From the NCBI GenBank assembly GCA_035943935.1, contig DASZBR010000001.1:1-64000 (forward strand): DNA of 64,000 nt. The letters run 5' to 3'. This document shows positions 8,013 to 16,719 of this stretch, piece after piece. The DNA comes from DASZBR01 sp035943935. GTDB taxonomy: Bacteria; Pseudomonadota; Gammaproteobacteria; DASZBR01. The notes under the pieces are model-generated. The model was given only the letters and a program-made list of their open reading frames with translations, was not told the origin of the DNA and searched no databases. The position numbers were made by a program, and so were the translations under genes. Numbering within the stretch: the stretch's first letter is position 1; each line of letters opens with the position of its first letter.

Positions 8013-9605
8013 ATGTACCACGACGATCGAGTGCTGCAAGCTCTGCAAAAACCAAAAGAAACAAAAGATTTGCAGAAAAATTATGACAGAACAGAAGAAG
8101 GAAACCCTGTTAAGTTTTCTGTGGGGCTGAACAAATATATGCCTGACGAAGATATTTTATTTTTTTTAAGCCCTACAGCGGATTATGCAAGTGATCCGTG
8201 TTATTTAGGAAACCAAATTCGATTCTTATACGATACAATCTATTCCAATCATAAGGGCCGAATTATTATTCTTAATTCGGGAGACCTGGGGTGTCATACT
8301 GTTCAGTTGAAGCTAAATAAAGACTCTATCGACGGTGAAGTTATTGAAGAAACAGACAGCATTACGAGAAATTGGCGAAGGCTTTTTTTTGATGGCCTTG
8401 GTCCCGACCGAAAAGATAATGTGGAAGAAATGATAAAAAGCGGACGGTTGGTGTATACAGACTGGAGAGATTGGAATGGAATGGATATCGCGCAAAATGA
8501 TAATTACAAGGAGGATGACGTAGATAAAAGAATACATGCGCTACGAAAACTTAGCAGTGAACTAGAACAAAATAAAGCGCTTTTTGAAGGCTTTAGTAAA
8601 AACGCTGATTTGTTTAAAGAATACTATGAATTAACATTACAGGAATATGAAAAAGAGGATTCTGATGTCCGTAAAGCTATAGATGCGTGGACGAAAGTCT
8701 TTTTTGATAAATGTTTTAGCCCAAGTCAGATGAAAGGACGGGAAGAAGCAATTTGGAAGTGTGTTCGTTCATACTGTTTAGAAGAATCTGTGGTTGCTGC
8801 TATGTGGGAGGAATATGTTCGTCAAATGGTTTATCCTTTTGGCTTAAACAGAGATTTATCCAACCCCGCACGGGCAGCGTGGGCTGCTGTTGCTAAGAAC
8901 CTGAGGAAAGGAAATCGTGACGGAGTGAAATATTTGACGTTAAGTCTACCCTCTAAAAAAGGTGCTCAACAAGCGGAAGAGGCTGAGAGAATTCGTCAGC
9001 AAGCGGAAACAGCAGCAATGAGAATTGCGAAACTGGAAGCAGAAAAAGCGGAACTGCAGAAAAAATTGGAGACATTGACGGACGAAGTGGTCTATAACAC
9101 AGAAAAGTTAAAGTTGGCGAAAACAGCGAATCCTAAGTTTCGAGAAAGACTCGAACAGGAGGCCGTTGAAGGGTTGGATAAAGTGGTGGAATATGCTAGT
9201 TCTAGCTCTGAAGAAGTTTCAGAGGACGACACAAAGGCAGCGTCACCACCAAAACCAGGATCACCACTGGATTCTGGACGTAGAACTTCTGTAGAACACC
9301 CAAGAACCGCACCTGTTGTAACACCAAAATCGCTATCCCCCAATGGGTCAAACTCAGTCTCACCGCTAAACTCTGGACGTAAAAATTCAATAGAGATAGA
9401 AACTAAAGCTGTAGCAGAAGTAAAAGCAAAAGGTGAAGAAAAAATTACTAAGGAAACCGTTCTAGCTTCAGCTCAGATGGGATATTTTTCAGTAGGCAAG
9501 CAGCCACCCTTTTCCTCCGAGCCCAAGAATATTCTACCCATTAATTCTGGAAAAAGGGATGGCGGGTATATGAGTGGAAGTAAGATCGTCCTGCAGAAGA
9601 AATAA
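8013..9605 (+). CDS. Candidate tRNA-dependent cyclodipeptide synthase (XYP type) with C-terminal extension
   Basis: A 530-residue protein with no signal peptide. The first ~285 residues follow the cyclodipeptide synthase layout: a beta-strand ending in FLSPTADYA (nucleophile candidate Ser53, with Tyr58 five residues on, as Ser37/Tyr42 in AlbC), a helix then RIIILN, the basic helix KRIHALRKL, and the catalytic helix VRSYCLEES (Tyr254, Glu258, spaced as AlbC Tyr178/Glu182). Then comes VYPF (Tyr274-Pro275). Ala56 in place of Asn and the Tyr-Pro pair define the XYP subfamily, known from Rickettsiella and Fluoribacter. Such enzymes condense two aminoacyl-tRNAs to a cyclic dipeptide. Residues ~325-370 form a coiled coil. 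The tail repeats PLDSGRRTS, PLNSGRKNS, PINSGKRDG. Start ATG follows GAGGT. The family call rests on motif alignment by eye. Confidence 0.65.
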   Translation: MYHDDRVLQALQKPKETKDLQKNYDRTEEGNPVKFSVGLNKYMPDEDILFFLSPTADYASDPCYLGNQIRFLYDTIYSNHKGRIIILNSGDLGCHTVQLKLNKDSIDGEVIEETDSITRNWRRLFFDGLGPDRKDNVEEMIKSGRLVYTDWRDWNGMDIAQNDNYKEDDVDKRIHALRKLSSELEQNKALFEGFSKNADLFKEYYELTLQEYEKEDSDVRKAIDAWTKVFFDKCFSPSQMKGREEAIWKCVRSYCLEESVVAAMWEEYVRQMVYPFGLNRDLSNPARAAWAAVAKNLRKGNRDGVKYLTLSLPSKKGAQQAEEAERIRQQAETAAMRIAKLEAEKAELQKKLETLTDEVVYNTEKLKLAKTANPKFRERLEQEAVEGLDKVVEYASSSSEEVSEDDTKAASPPKPGSPLDSGRRTSVEHPRTAPVVTPKSLSPNGSNSVSPLNSGRKNSIEIETKAVAEVKAKGEEKITKETVLASAQMGYFSVGKQPPFSSEPKNILPINSGKRDGGYMSGSKIVLQKK

Positions 9606-9614
9606 TATTATTTT

Positions 9615-9977
9615 CTACCGCCGATATGCTTTACTTAATACCGCAACAATATCACTTTCTCTCAACGGTTTTGTATAAAACTCACGAACGCCAACCGCTT
9701 GGCATTCGTGTTTGCTCTCCGAAGCCTGTGCGGTCAATGCAATTAATCGAAGATTCTCTTGCTTTTTAACGGATCTGATTTTCTTTGCTAACTCAAATCC
9801 CGACATGTCTGGCAAACCCAGGTCCAAAAAAACAATGTCATAATGCCGTTTTTCTAAACAACGTAAAGCTTCTTTTCCGGTGTTCGCAAAATCCACTTCA
9901 CAATCAAACGATTTAAACAGAAATTTGGTGGCCATCCGAATGAGTGCGTTGTCTTCAACAATTAAAATCGCTGTCAT
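9615..9977 (-). CDS. Single-domain response regulator receiver (CheY-like)
   Basis: A 120-residue stand-alone receiver. Acidic pocket at VEDN, phosphoacceptor Asp52 in FLDLGLPDMSG, Thr in LIALTAQ and Lys103 in FYTKPL are all present. There is no output domain. The start overlaps the end of the upstream histidine kinase by 4 nt, so kinase and receiver are co-translated. It probably accepts phosphate from one or both neighbouring kinases and acts by protein contact or in a phosphorelay. The downstream partner is not in this window. Confidence 0.9.
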   Translation of the reverse strand: MTAILIVEDNALIRMATKFLFKSFDCEVDFANTGKEALRCLEKRHYDIVFLDLGLPDMSGFELAKKIRSVKKQENLRLIALTAQASESKHECQAVGVREFYTKPLRESDIVAVLSKAYRR

Positions 9978-11134
9978 GTGGATTTAGACGCGACAAATTG
10001 AAAGGGAATTCTAACCGTAAAGGTTGTGCCTTTATTGACATCACTCTCCAACTGAATGTCACCGTTAACTTCCTCAACAAATTTTTTCACAATTTGTAAA
10101 CCTAATCCAAATCCTTTGTATAGACCTTGATTAGAGGGATTAACTCGGAAAAATTTTTCGAAAATATCTTTTTGCTTACTTTTTGGAATACCAATGCCCG
10201 TATCATGTATGCGAAAATAAAAATTAGCTGAAGTTTTATTGCGTTTCACCATTGTTACATCAATCGACACAGAGCCTTTTTCTGTAAATTTAATGGCATT
10301 GCTTATAAGATTAATCAAAATGACTTTTAATCGTTGGAGGTCTCCTACCACTTTTTCAGGAACGGTATTCGCTACACTGTAGCGAAGCGACAAGTTTTTT
10401 ATTTTGGCGGGCGGTTTTTCCATGTTGATGACGGATTTTACCGTTTTTTCAATCGAAAAATCTTCGTTAACGATTTTGTTATATTCTTCTTCGATTTGAG
10501 CGAATGCCAAAATATGATTGGCATAATCCAATAATTCTTTACTGGATTCTGAAATTAAATCCAAGCATTCTCTTTTTTCGGGATCAGTTTCTTGACGTGC
10601 CATGGCAGAACTCATGCCATAAATTCCCGCAAAAGGTGTTCGAATATCGTGCTCCATGTTATGAATAAAGTCCGATTTCATACGGCTCATTTCTTCCGCT
10701 TTTTCTTTGGCTTCAACCAACGCTTTTTCGGCTTGTTTAAGTTTAGTGATATCGATTGATGCGCCTAACAATCCCGTCACTTTGTTTTTATTGTTAAATA
10801 GAGGCGCTTTAACAGATAAAAGGGTCACGGGATTATTGCCCGGATCCAAGAAATTTTCTTCGATGGTTTGTTCTACTTTTTCGCGCATAATTTTTCGATC
10901 GGACTTATCCCAAATCTCTGCTGTATTTTTATCCAGAAAGTCATAGAGGGTCTTTCCGATAAAGCTCTTCCCCATACTTTTTGCAGCACGTTGACTTCCC
11001 CCCAAATAAACGCCTTTACGGTTTTTCCAAAAAATGTTGGCGGGAATATGATCAATGATTTGTCTGAGGTAATCGATATCTTGTTCAAGAACGCGAATTT
11101 TGCGCTTTAATTCGAGCGTTAATTTTTTTGTCAT
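9974..11134 (-). CDS. PAS-domain sensor histidine kinase, cytosolic
   Basis: A 386-residue kinase without membrane segments. An N-terminal coiled helix (1-28) leads into a PAS domain (~20-135), then a dimerisation/phosphoacceptor domain with His162 in FIHNMEHDIRTPFAGI, and an ATPase domain with N box NLISNAIKFT (~275-284), G1 DTGIGIP (~311-317) and G2 GFGLGLQIV (~341-349). It begins 9 nt after the upstream paralogous kinase and overlaps the receiver gene. The two kinases share near-identical phosphoacceptor segments, indicating tandem duplication. Confidence 0.92.
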   Translation of the reverse strand: MTKKLTLELKRKIRVLEQDIDYLRQIIDHIPANIFWKNRKGVYLGGSQRAAKSMGKSFIGKTLYDFLDKNTAEIWDKSDRKIMREKVEQTIEENFLDPGNNPVTLLSVKAPLFNNKNKVTGLLGASIDITKLKQAEKALVEAKEKAEEMSRMKSDFIHNMEHDIRTPFAGIYGMSSAMARQETDPEKRECLDLISESSKELLDYANHILAFAQIEEEYNKIVNEDFSIEKTVKSVINMEKPPAKIKNLSLRYSVANTVPEKVVGDLQRLKVILINLISNAIKFTEKGSVSIDVTMVKRNKTSANFYFRIHDTGIGIPKSKQKDIFEKFFRVNPSNQGLYKGFGLGLQIVKKFVEEVNGDIQLESDVNKGTTFTVRIPFQFVASKST

Positions 11135-11143
11135 AGGGCAATC

Positions 11144-12676
11144 CTAAAGCGGTATTTGAAAGGGAAGTGTGACAGTAAAGGTCGAGCCATTACCTAGGAT
11201 GCTATCGAGTTTAATTTCACCCCCCAGTTCTTCCACAAACTTATTCACGATTTTAAGCCCAAGGCCAAAACTTTTCCACGTATCGTTGTTTGGATTAAGA
11301 CAAAAGTATTTATCGTAAATTAAGTGGATCTTATCTTTTGGAATGCCAATGCCTGTATCTTTGACAGTGAAAGAAAGAACCGCCTGTTTTTTATTTTTAT
11401 GTTCTAATTTAACATCAACGGAAACGCTGCCTTTTTTAGTGAATTTAATGGCATTGCTGATGAGATTAATTAAAATGCTTTTTAAACGATTCACGTCACC
11501 GACCAATGTTTCAGGAATATTTTTAGGGAGCGTGTAGTGAAGCTCAATGCCCTTGTTTTTTGCAGCCGGACGTTCCATGGAAATGATTGCGTTGATAAGT
11601 TTATGAAGATCAAATTCCTTCACGATAATATGACTGAATTCTTCTTCGACTTGTGCAAACGACAAAATGTGATTGGCGTAGCTGAGTAATTCTTCACTTG
11701 AATGCGCAATCAATTCCAAGGCTTCCTTTTTTTCAGGATCAGTTTCACGTTGAGCCAATGTTGTGCTCATGCCATAAATACCGGCAAACGGTGTACGAAT
11801 ATCATGTTCCATGTTATGAATAAATTCGGATTTCATGCGGTTCATTTCTTCTGCTTTTTCTTTTGCAACGCGAAGTGCTTTTTCCAATTCTTTTTGTTCA
11901 GTGATATCCACTGTTACACTGAACACGCCCATGACCTGTTTTTTGTGATTGATTAAAGGATTTTTATAAGACAGGAATGTTCTAGGGGTTCCATCAATTA
12001 TACAAATCTCTTCGACTTTCATAGGCGTTTGTGCGCGCATGACTCTATTATGATTTTTGCGAAGGGCATTAATGGTTTCTTGACTCCAGCCAGAGTTTTC
12101 TGCTGCTTCATAGATAGTTTTTCCGATGAGGCTGGTCGAGGATTGAAGTCCAAAAAATTTAGCCTGGTTATTGTTGCATCCTAAAATAACGCCTTCTTTG
12201 TCGGCCCAGTAAAAATTTTCAGGTAAAACATCGAGAATATTTTGAAAGTAAATACTGGATAAAAATTCTGTTTTCTTTAATTCCGTAATATCCGTTGAGA
12301 CACCCAATAATCCTGTGACGCGGCCCTTTTTATCAAAGAGAGGGGTTTTTTTGCTTAAATAAATAGCGGGATTTCCGTGAGTATCTGGGCAAGATTCTTC
12401 AATGGTTTGAGTTTGCTTGCTACGCATGATTTTTTGGTCGTTTTTTACAATGGCAGGAATATAGTCGCTGTGGATCAGTTGGTCTATGGTTTTTCCTGAA
12501 AATTCATTGATGGATTTTAATCCCAGTGTGGCAGCCTGTGCTTTATTGCAGCCCTGATAAACTCCCTTTTTGTTTTTCCAGTAGACATGGGTAGGAATGT
12601 GTTCAAGAATCTGTTTCAGGTAATCGATTTCTTGTTCGAGATCTTGAACCCTTTGTTTTAGGTCAATATCAGCCAT
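11144..12676 (-). CDS. Double-PAS sensor histidine kinase, cytosolic
   Basis: A 510-residue first gene of the kinase-kinase-receiver operon. Two PAS domains (~20-135 and ~145-260) precede the phosphoacceptor helix with His291 in FIHNMEHDIRTPFAGI and a complete ATPase domain with NLISNAIKFTKKGS, DTGIGIPKDK and SFGLGLKIV. No transmembrane helix is seen, so it senses a cytoplasmic signal. The first PAS is most like the single PAS of the next gene. Start ATG follows GAGGGAAG. Confidence 0.92.
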   Translation of the reverse strand: MADIDLKQRVQDLEQEIDYLKQILEHIPTHVYWKNKKGVYQGCNKAQAATLGLKSINEFSGKTIDQLIHSDYIPAIVKNDQKIMRSKQTQTIEESCPDTHGNPAIYLSKKTPLFDKKGRVTGLLGVSTDITELKKTEFLSSIYFQNILDVLPENFYWADKEGVILGCNNNQAKFFGLQSSTSLIGKTIYEAAENSGWSQETINALRKNHNRVMRAQTPMKVEEICIIDGTPRTFLSYKNPLINHKKQVMGVFSVTVDITEQKELEKALRVAKEKAEEMNRMKSEFIHNMEHDIRTPFAGIYGMSTTLAQRETDPEKKEALELIAHSSEELLSYANHILSFAQVEEEFSHIIVKEFDLHKLINAIISMERPAAKNKGIELHYTLPKNIPETLVGDVNRLKSILINLISNAIKFTKKGSVSVDVKLEHKNKKQAVLSFTVKDTGIGIPKDKIHLIYDKYFCLNPNNDTWKSFGLGLKIVNKFVEELGGEIKLDSILGNGSTFTVTLPFQIPL

Positions 12677-12712
12677 GGTCTTCCCTCATAAAACTAGGCT
12701 GATTATACACGA

Positions 12713-13735
12713 TTAGAGGTAGTCCCGAATCAAAATCTCTGCAATTTGTATGGCATTTAGTGCGGCGCCCTTGCGGATGTTATCTGCGACAATCCAGAGA
12801 TCCAGGCCTAAATGGTGGGAAATGTCCTCTCGGATGCGCCCCACGAACACGGCATCTTCTCTTTCCGCCAGTAGCATGGGAGTGGGATAGCCACCGTCTT
12901 CATGCTCATCAATGACAATAATCCCTGGCGATTCCGTTAATAAATGGCGTGCCGCTTCAGCGGTAATTTTCTCACGGGTTTCGATATGTACGGCTTCAGA
13001 ATGGCCATAAAAAACAGGCACACGCACAGCAGTCGGATTAATTAAAATATTAGGGTCATTCAGAATTTTTTTACTTTCCCAGACAATTTTCATTTCTTCT
13101 TTGGTATAGCCATTGTCTAAAAAGCTGTCTATATGTGGAATTAAATTAAAGGCTATTTGAACAGGATAGACTTTTGGCGTCACACTCTTGCCGTTTAATA
13201 AATCCGTGACTTGTTGAGATAATTCATCAATTCCCGCTTTACCTGTTCCTGAAACAGACTGGTACGTTGCGACATTAATTCTTTCTATCCCCACCGCATC
13301 ATAAATAGGTTTCAGTGCAACGAGTAAGGGAATCGTTGAGCAATTAGGCGTCGCTATAATATTTCGTTCGCGATATTCCGCAATGGCGTCTGGATTGACT
13401 TCAGGAATGACAAGCGGCACATCTGCGTCATAACGAAATTGCGAAGATTTATCTATGACAACACAGCCGGCTTGAGCAGCGATGGGAGCATATTTTTTAG
13501 CTAACTCAGCATCCACTGCACAGAAACAGATCTGAACAGTACTAAAATCGAAGCCGTCTGCATCTTGAATTAAAATGGGTTTGTTTTTAAATTCAACGGT
13601 ATTGCCAACAGATTTTTTGCTTGCCAACGGAATTAATTTTCCGACAGGAAATTGTCGTTCCGCTAATATTTCTAATACCGTTTGACCGACTGCACCGGTT
13701 GCGCCCAAAATGGCGATATCGAATTTTCGTGTCAT
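12713..13735 (-). CDS. asd: Aspartate-semialdehyde dehydrogenase
   Basis: Reduces aspartyl phosphate to aspartate semialdehyde with NADPH, feeding diaminopimelate, lysine, threonine and methionine synthesis. The 340-residue product shows the nucleotide loop GATGAVGQTV and the active-site Cys in ATPNCSTIPL. The presence of this Cys separates it from the inactive Usg paralogue. It lies 4 nt downstream of rsmI on the same strand, suggesting a shared transcript. Confidence 0.95.
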   Translation of the reverse strand: MTRKFDIAILGATGAVGQTVLEILAERQFPVGKLIPLASKKSVGNTVEFKNKPILIQDADGFDFSTVQICFCAVDAELAKKYAPIAAQAGCVVIDKSSQFRYDADVPLVIPEVNPDAIAEYRERNIIATPNCSTIPLLVALKPIYDAVGIERINVATYQSVSGTGKAGIDELSQQVTDLLNGKSVTPKVYPVQIAFNLIPHIDSFLDNGYTKEEMKIVWESKKILNDPNILINPTAVRVPVFYGHSEAVHIETREKITAEAARHLLTESPGIIVIDEHEDGGYPTPMLLAEREDAVFVGRIREDISHHLGLDLWIVADNIRKGAALNAIQIAEILIRDYL

Positions 13736-13739
13736 ATGA

Positions 13740-14588
13740 TTACCTTTTAAGAGTCAATGCCCATTGATAGAGCGTGTTTTTTGAAACCTGAAATAATTCT
13801 GCTGAGATCTGAACCGATTTTTTAAGTGGCAAGTCTATTATTAATTTTTTAACCAGATCCTGAGCTTTAAGATGATTTAGTTCTTCTTTTTGATCTTCAG
13901 GTAGTCCAGCAACAACCACAACAAATTCGCCTTTTTTATTATCAGGAGATAAGGATAACCATTCGCTAAGTTTTTTGAGTGTGGATTTATATAGGGTCTC
14001 GAAAGTTTTGGTGAGTTCACGACATAAGGTTACGTCACGATCATTGCCAAAAATTAAATTCAGATCTTCAACCATTTCTTCAATGCGATGCGGCGCTTCA
14101 TAAAAAATTAATGTCCGGGTTTCTGTTTTTAATTCACCCAATCTATTTTGTCGCGCGATAGATTTCGCCGGTAAAAAACCTTCGAAAATAAATCGATCAC
14201 TGGGTAATCCTGATGCGCTCAGTGCAGTAATTGCGGCGCATGCACCTGGAATAGGACAAATTTTAATAGCACACGCATGGATTTTTTTTACGAGAAGATA
14301 TCCTGGGTCGCTTATCAAGGGCGTGCCTGCATCGCTGACCAAGGCGATGGATTTATTTTCTTGTAGTAATTTAATGATTTTATCCGTGCTTTTTTGTTCA
14401 TTATGTTCATGATAAGAAAATACTGGTGTTGTAATACCATAGTGGGTTAATAATAATTGGGTATGACGCGTGTCTTCACACGCAATAAAGTCGACAGTTT
14501 TTAAAATGTCGAGTGCGCGTAAACTGATGTCATTGAGATTGCCAATGGGGGTCGCAACAATATAAAGTATGCTCACATCTTGTCTCAC
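13740..14588 (-). CDS. rsmI: 16S rRNA (cytidine1402-2'-O)-methyltransferase
   Basis: SAM-dependent methyltransferase of the tetrapyrrole-methylase fold, modifying C1402 in the ribosomal P site. Motifs: LYIVATPIGNLNDIS, FIACEDTRHTQLLL, LVSDAGTPLISDPGY and IPGACAAITALSASGLP. At 282 residues it is of normal length. The start is GTG at 14588; another GTG five codons downstream would begin directly at SILYIVATP and is equally possible. It is divergent from lpoA, the same arrangement as yraL/yraM in E. coli. Confidence 0.93.
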   Translation of the reverse strand: MRQDVSILYIVATPIGNLNDISLRALDILKTVDFIACEDTRHTQLLLTHYGITTPVFSYHEHNEQKSTDKIIKLLQENKSIALVSDAGTPLISDPGYLLVKKIHACAIKICPIPGACAAITALSASGLPSDRFIFEGFLPAKSIARQNRLGELKTETRTLIFYEAPHRIEEMVEDLNLIFGNDRDVTLCRELTKTFETLYKSTLKKLSEWLSLSPDNKKGEFVVVVAGLPEDQKEELNHLKAQDLVKKLIIDLPLKKSVQISAELFQVSKNTLYQWALTLKR

Positions 14589-14617
14589 CGCGTCTGTCAG
14601 GAATCAAGGAAATTGAA

Positions 14618-15733
14618 ATGGTAGCAAAATCTCTGCGATTAGGCTTTAGTTGTCTGTGTTTGTTTGCATTATCGGGATGTATCAGCAACGAAATATCATC
14701 GATGTCTGCATCAGTGACGAGTTTAACCGCACAACCCGCTACAACTAAAACCTCGGGACCTGTGGAGTTAGGTCCTCAACCCCAACCGACACAAGTGGCG
14801 TTATTAGTTCCGTTGATGGGAGGGTTAGCGAATGCCGGCAAAGCGATACAGGCCGGATTTAAGGCAGGTTATGGATCGAGTGCCGTTCATCCAACGATAA
14901 AAGTTTACGATACGTCCTCGGGAGATATCACCTCGATTTATCAGCAAGCGCTTAAAGAGGGTGCAAATTATGTCGTGGGTCCTTTAGACAAGCCCAATGT
15001 CAGCACACTCGCCAATAGCGGTGATATTAAAGTTGATACGATTGCGTTGAATGATGTTCAAAATAACACCACGGTAATTCCCAATTTCTATGAATTTTCT
15101 CTGTCGCCGAGTGCAGAAGCGCAACAGGCTGCAGATAAAGCGTCACAAGATGGATATCGCAAAGCGCTGTTAATTACACCATCCGGATCGTGGGGTGATG
15201 ATATTGCAAAAGCACTTCAAACACAGTGGCAAAAAGATGGCGGGACGATTGCAGGAAGTCTTTCCGTCAGTAACGACGAAAATTTAAGCGAAAAAATACA
15301 AAGCTTGGCGCAAAATTATGATGTGGTTTTTTTAATTGCACGTCCGTCATTAGCACGTGAAATTAAGCCGTTATTAGCAAAAAATATGCCCGTCTATGGA
15401 ACCTCTTTGATTTTTTCAGGATTGCTTGATTCTGCAAAAGATACACGTTTGAACGGCGTGATGTTTTGCGATGAACCCTTGGTGTTAGATTCTAATGGTC
15501 AATGGGCCTCGATGCGTCAAGCATTAACATTGTCTCAACCTGTTGTGATTCAACAATATATACGGCTGTATGGTTTAGGCTTTGATGCAGCGGTATTGAC
15601 GCAAAATTTTAGTGCAATTAATTCGGGGATCAGTGGTGCAACAGGGCAACTTTCCTTGAGTTCCGATCAACATATAGTAAGAAGACTGTCATGGGCCAAA
15701 TTCCAGAAAGGTATTCCAATCGAAACACTGTAG
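14618..15733 (+). CDS. lpoA: Penicillin-binding protein activator LpoA-like lipoprotein
   Basis: Outer-membrane lipoprotein of the LpoA/LppC family, which stimulates PBP1A. Signal peptide and lipobox LSGC (about residues 18-21) are clear. The rest is the periplasmic-binding-protein-like C-terminal domain with VALLVPLMGGLANAGKAIQAG. At 371 residues it lacks the N-terminal TPR-like domain of E. coli LpoA (678 residues). The rsmI / lpoA-yraN-dolP order supports orthology. Start ATG follows AAGGAA. Confidence 0.85.
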   Translation: MVAKSLRLGFSCLCLFALSGCISNEISSMSASVTSLTAQPATTKTSGPVELGPQPQPTQVALLVPLMGGLANAGKAIQAGFKAGYGSSAVHPTIKVYDTSSGDITSIYQQALKEGANYVVGPLDKPNVSTLANSGDIKVDTIALNDVQNNTTVIPNFYEFSLSPSAEAQQAADKASQDGYRKALLITPSGSWGDDIAKALQTQWQKDGGTIAGSLSVSNDENLSEKIQSLAQNYDVVFLIARPSLAREIKPLLAKNMPVYGTSLIFSGLLDSAKDTRLNGVMFCDEPLVLDSNGQWASMRQALTLSQPVVIQQYIRLYGLGFDAAVLTQNFSAINSGISGATGQLSLSSDQHIVRRLSWAKFQKGIPIETL

Positions 15734-16092
15734 CGCGGGCGAGTGGTATTGCTGCAGAACAATTAGCCTGTGATTATTTGCAACGACGCGGGTTAGAATT
15801 AATTGAAAAAAATTATCGTGTGAAATTGGGTGAAATTGATTTAATTATGCGTAACTTCAGCACACTCATTTTTATTGAAGTGCGTTATCGAAAAAATAAT
15901 TTTTTTGGTGGTGCATTAGAAAGTATTACGTGGCATAAACAACAACGATTGATTCGAGCCGCAACTATTTTTAGCATGAAAAGCTCACTGGCTAAATCAT
16001 TGCAGAGCCGTTTTGATGTCGTTACATTAACGGGAAATTTACAGCATCCTGAAATTATTTGGATTGAAGACGCTTTTAGACTAGATAGCTAA
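15691..16092 (+). CDS. yraN: YraN/UPF0102 family nuclease-like protein
   Basis: A 133-residue protein with a predicted Holliday-junction-resolvase-like fold. Motifs AAEQLACDYLQRRGLELIEKN and GEIDLIMRN...IFIEVRYR give the D...ExK-type core (EVRYR replaces the common EVK-R). The cellular role is not established. It overlaps the end of lpoA by 43 nt, with AAGAAG before the ATG, which implies coupling. Downstream of it E. coli has diaA, which is missing here. Confidence 0.88.
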   Translation: MGQIPERYSNRNTVARASGIAAEQLACDYLQRRGLELIEKNYRVKLGEIDLIMRNFSTLIFIEVRYRKNNFFGGALESITWHKQQRLIRAATIFSMKSSLAKSLQSRFDVVTLTGNLQHPEIIWIEDAFRLDS

Positions 16093-16108
16093 CGTTGAGG
16101 AGATTGAA

Positions 16109-16696
16109 ATGAAAAAAATAGTGTACAGCTTGATGCTTGTTCTCACCCTTGGATTTGGATTGCAGGGATGTGTTGTGTTAGCAGCGGGTGCTGCAGGTGC
16201 GGCGACGGGTGCTGCTGTCGTGAATGACAGACGTACCGTCAAAACCATTACCGACGATCAAAATATTGAATACACAGCGAACAGTGAAATTAATCAATCA
16301 CCCGCGTTGCATCAAAACAGTCATATCGTTGTTGTTTCTTATAACCATGCGGTTTTATTGGTGGGGCAAGTGCCTAGCGATGCTGTTCGCACGCAAGTAG
16401 AAGCGCTTATGCAATCGCTGCCGAAAGTTTCTCGCATTTATAACCAGTTACAGGTGCGACAAAAAACAACGGCCATGAGACGCTCTCAAGACGCGTGGAT
16501 TACAACGAAAGTTAAAGCCAACATGTTGGCAGAAAAAGGGTTAAATTCAGGACAAATAAAAGTCGTGACAGAAAATGGCGTCGTATATTTGATGGGAATT
16601 GTCACAAAATCGCAATCGCAGTTAGCCTCTGATGTGGCAAGACGCGTGACAGGTGTGAGACGAGTTGTGACGTTGTTTGAGTTTACGCACGGATAG
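16109..16696 (+). CDS. dolP: Two-BON-domain outer-membrane lipoprotein (DolP/YraP family)
   Basis: A 195-residue lipoprotein with signal peptide and lipobox LQGC (about residues 18-21), then a Gly/Ala-rich stretch and two BON domains (about 50-115 and 125-195; HNSHIVVVSYNHAVLLVGQV and ITTKVKANMLAEKGLN). E. coli DolP maintains outer-membrane integrity. The start ATG follows TGAGGAG. It is the last gene of the lpoA-yraN-dolP group. Confidence 0.88.
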   Translation: MKKIVYSLMLVLTLGFGLQGCVVLAAGAAGAATGAAVVNDRRTVKTITDDQNIEYTANSEINQSPALHQNSHIVVVSYNHAVLLVGQVPSDAVRTQVEALMQSLPKVSRIYNQLQVRQKTTAMRRSQDAWITTKVKANMLAEKGLNSGQIKVVTENGVVYLMGIVTKSQSQLASDVARRVTGVRRVVTLFEFTHG

Positions 16697-16719
16697 GAGG
16701 GGCGTAATTAATTGCGCCC

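Noticed and set aside
10334..11110. Several Phe-rich plus-strand frames over the kinase genes
   Set aside because: They are shadows of Lys/Glu-rich minus-strand coding sequence, with no start signals.
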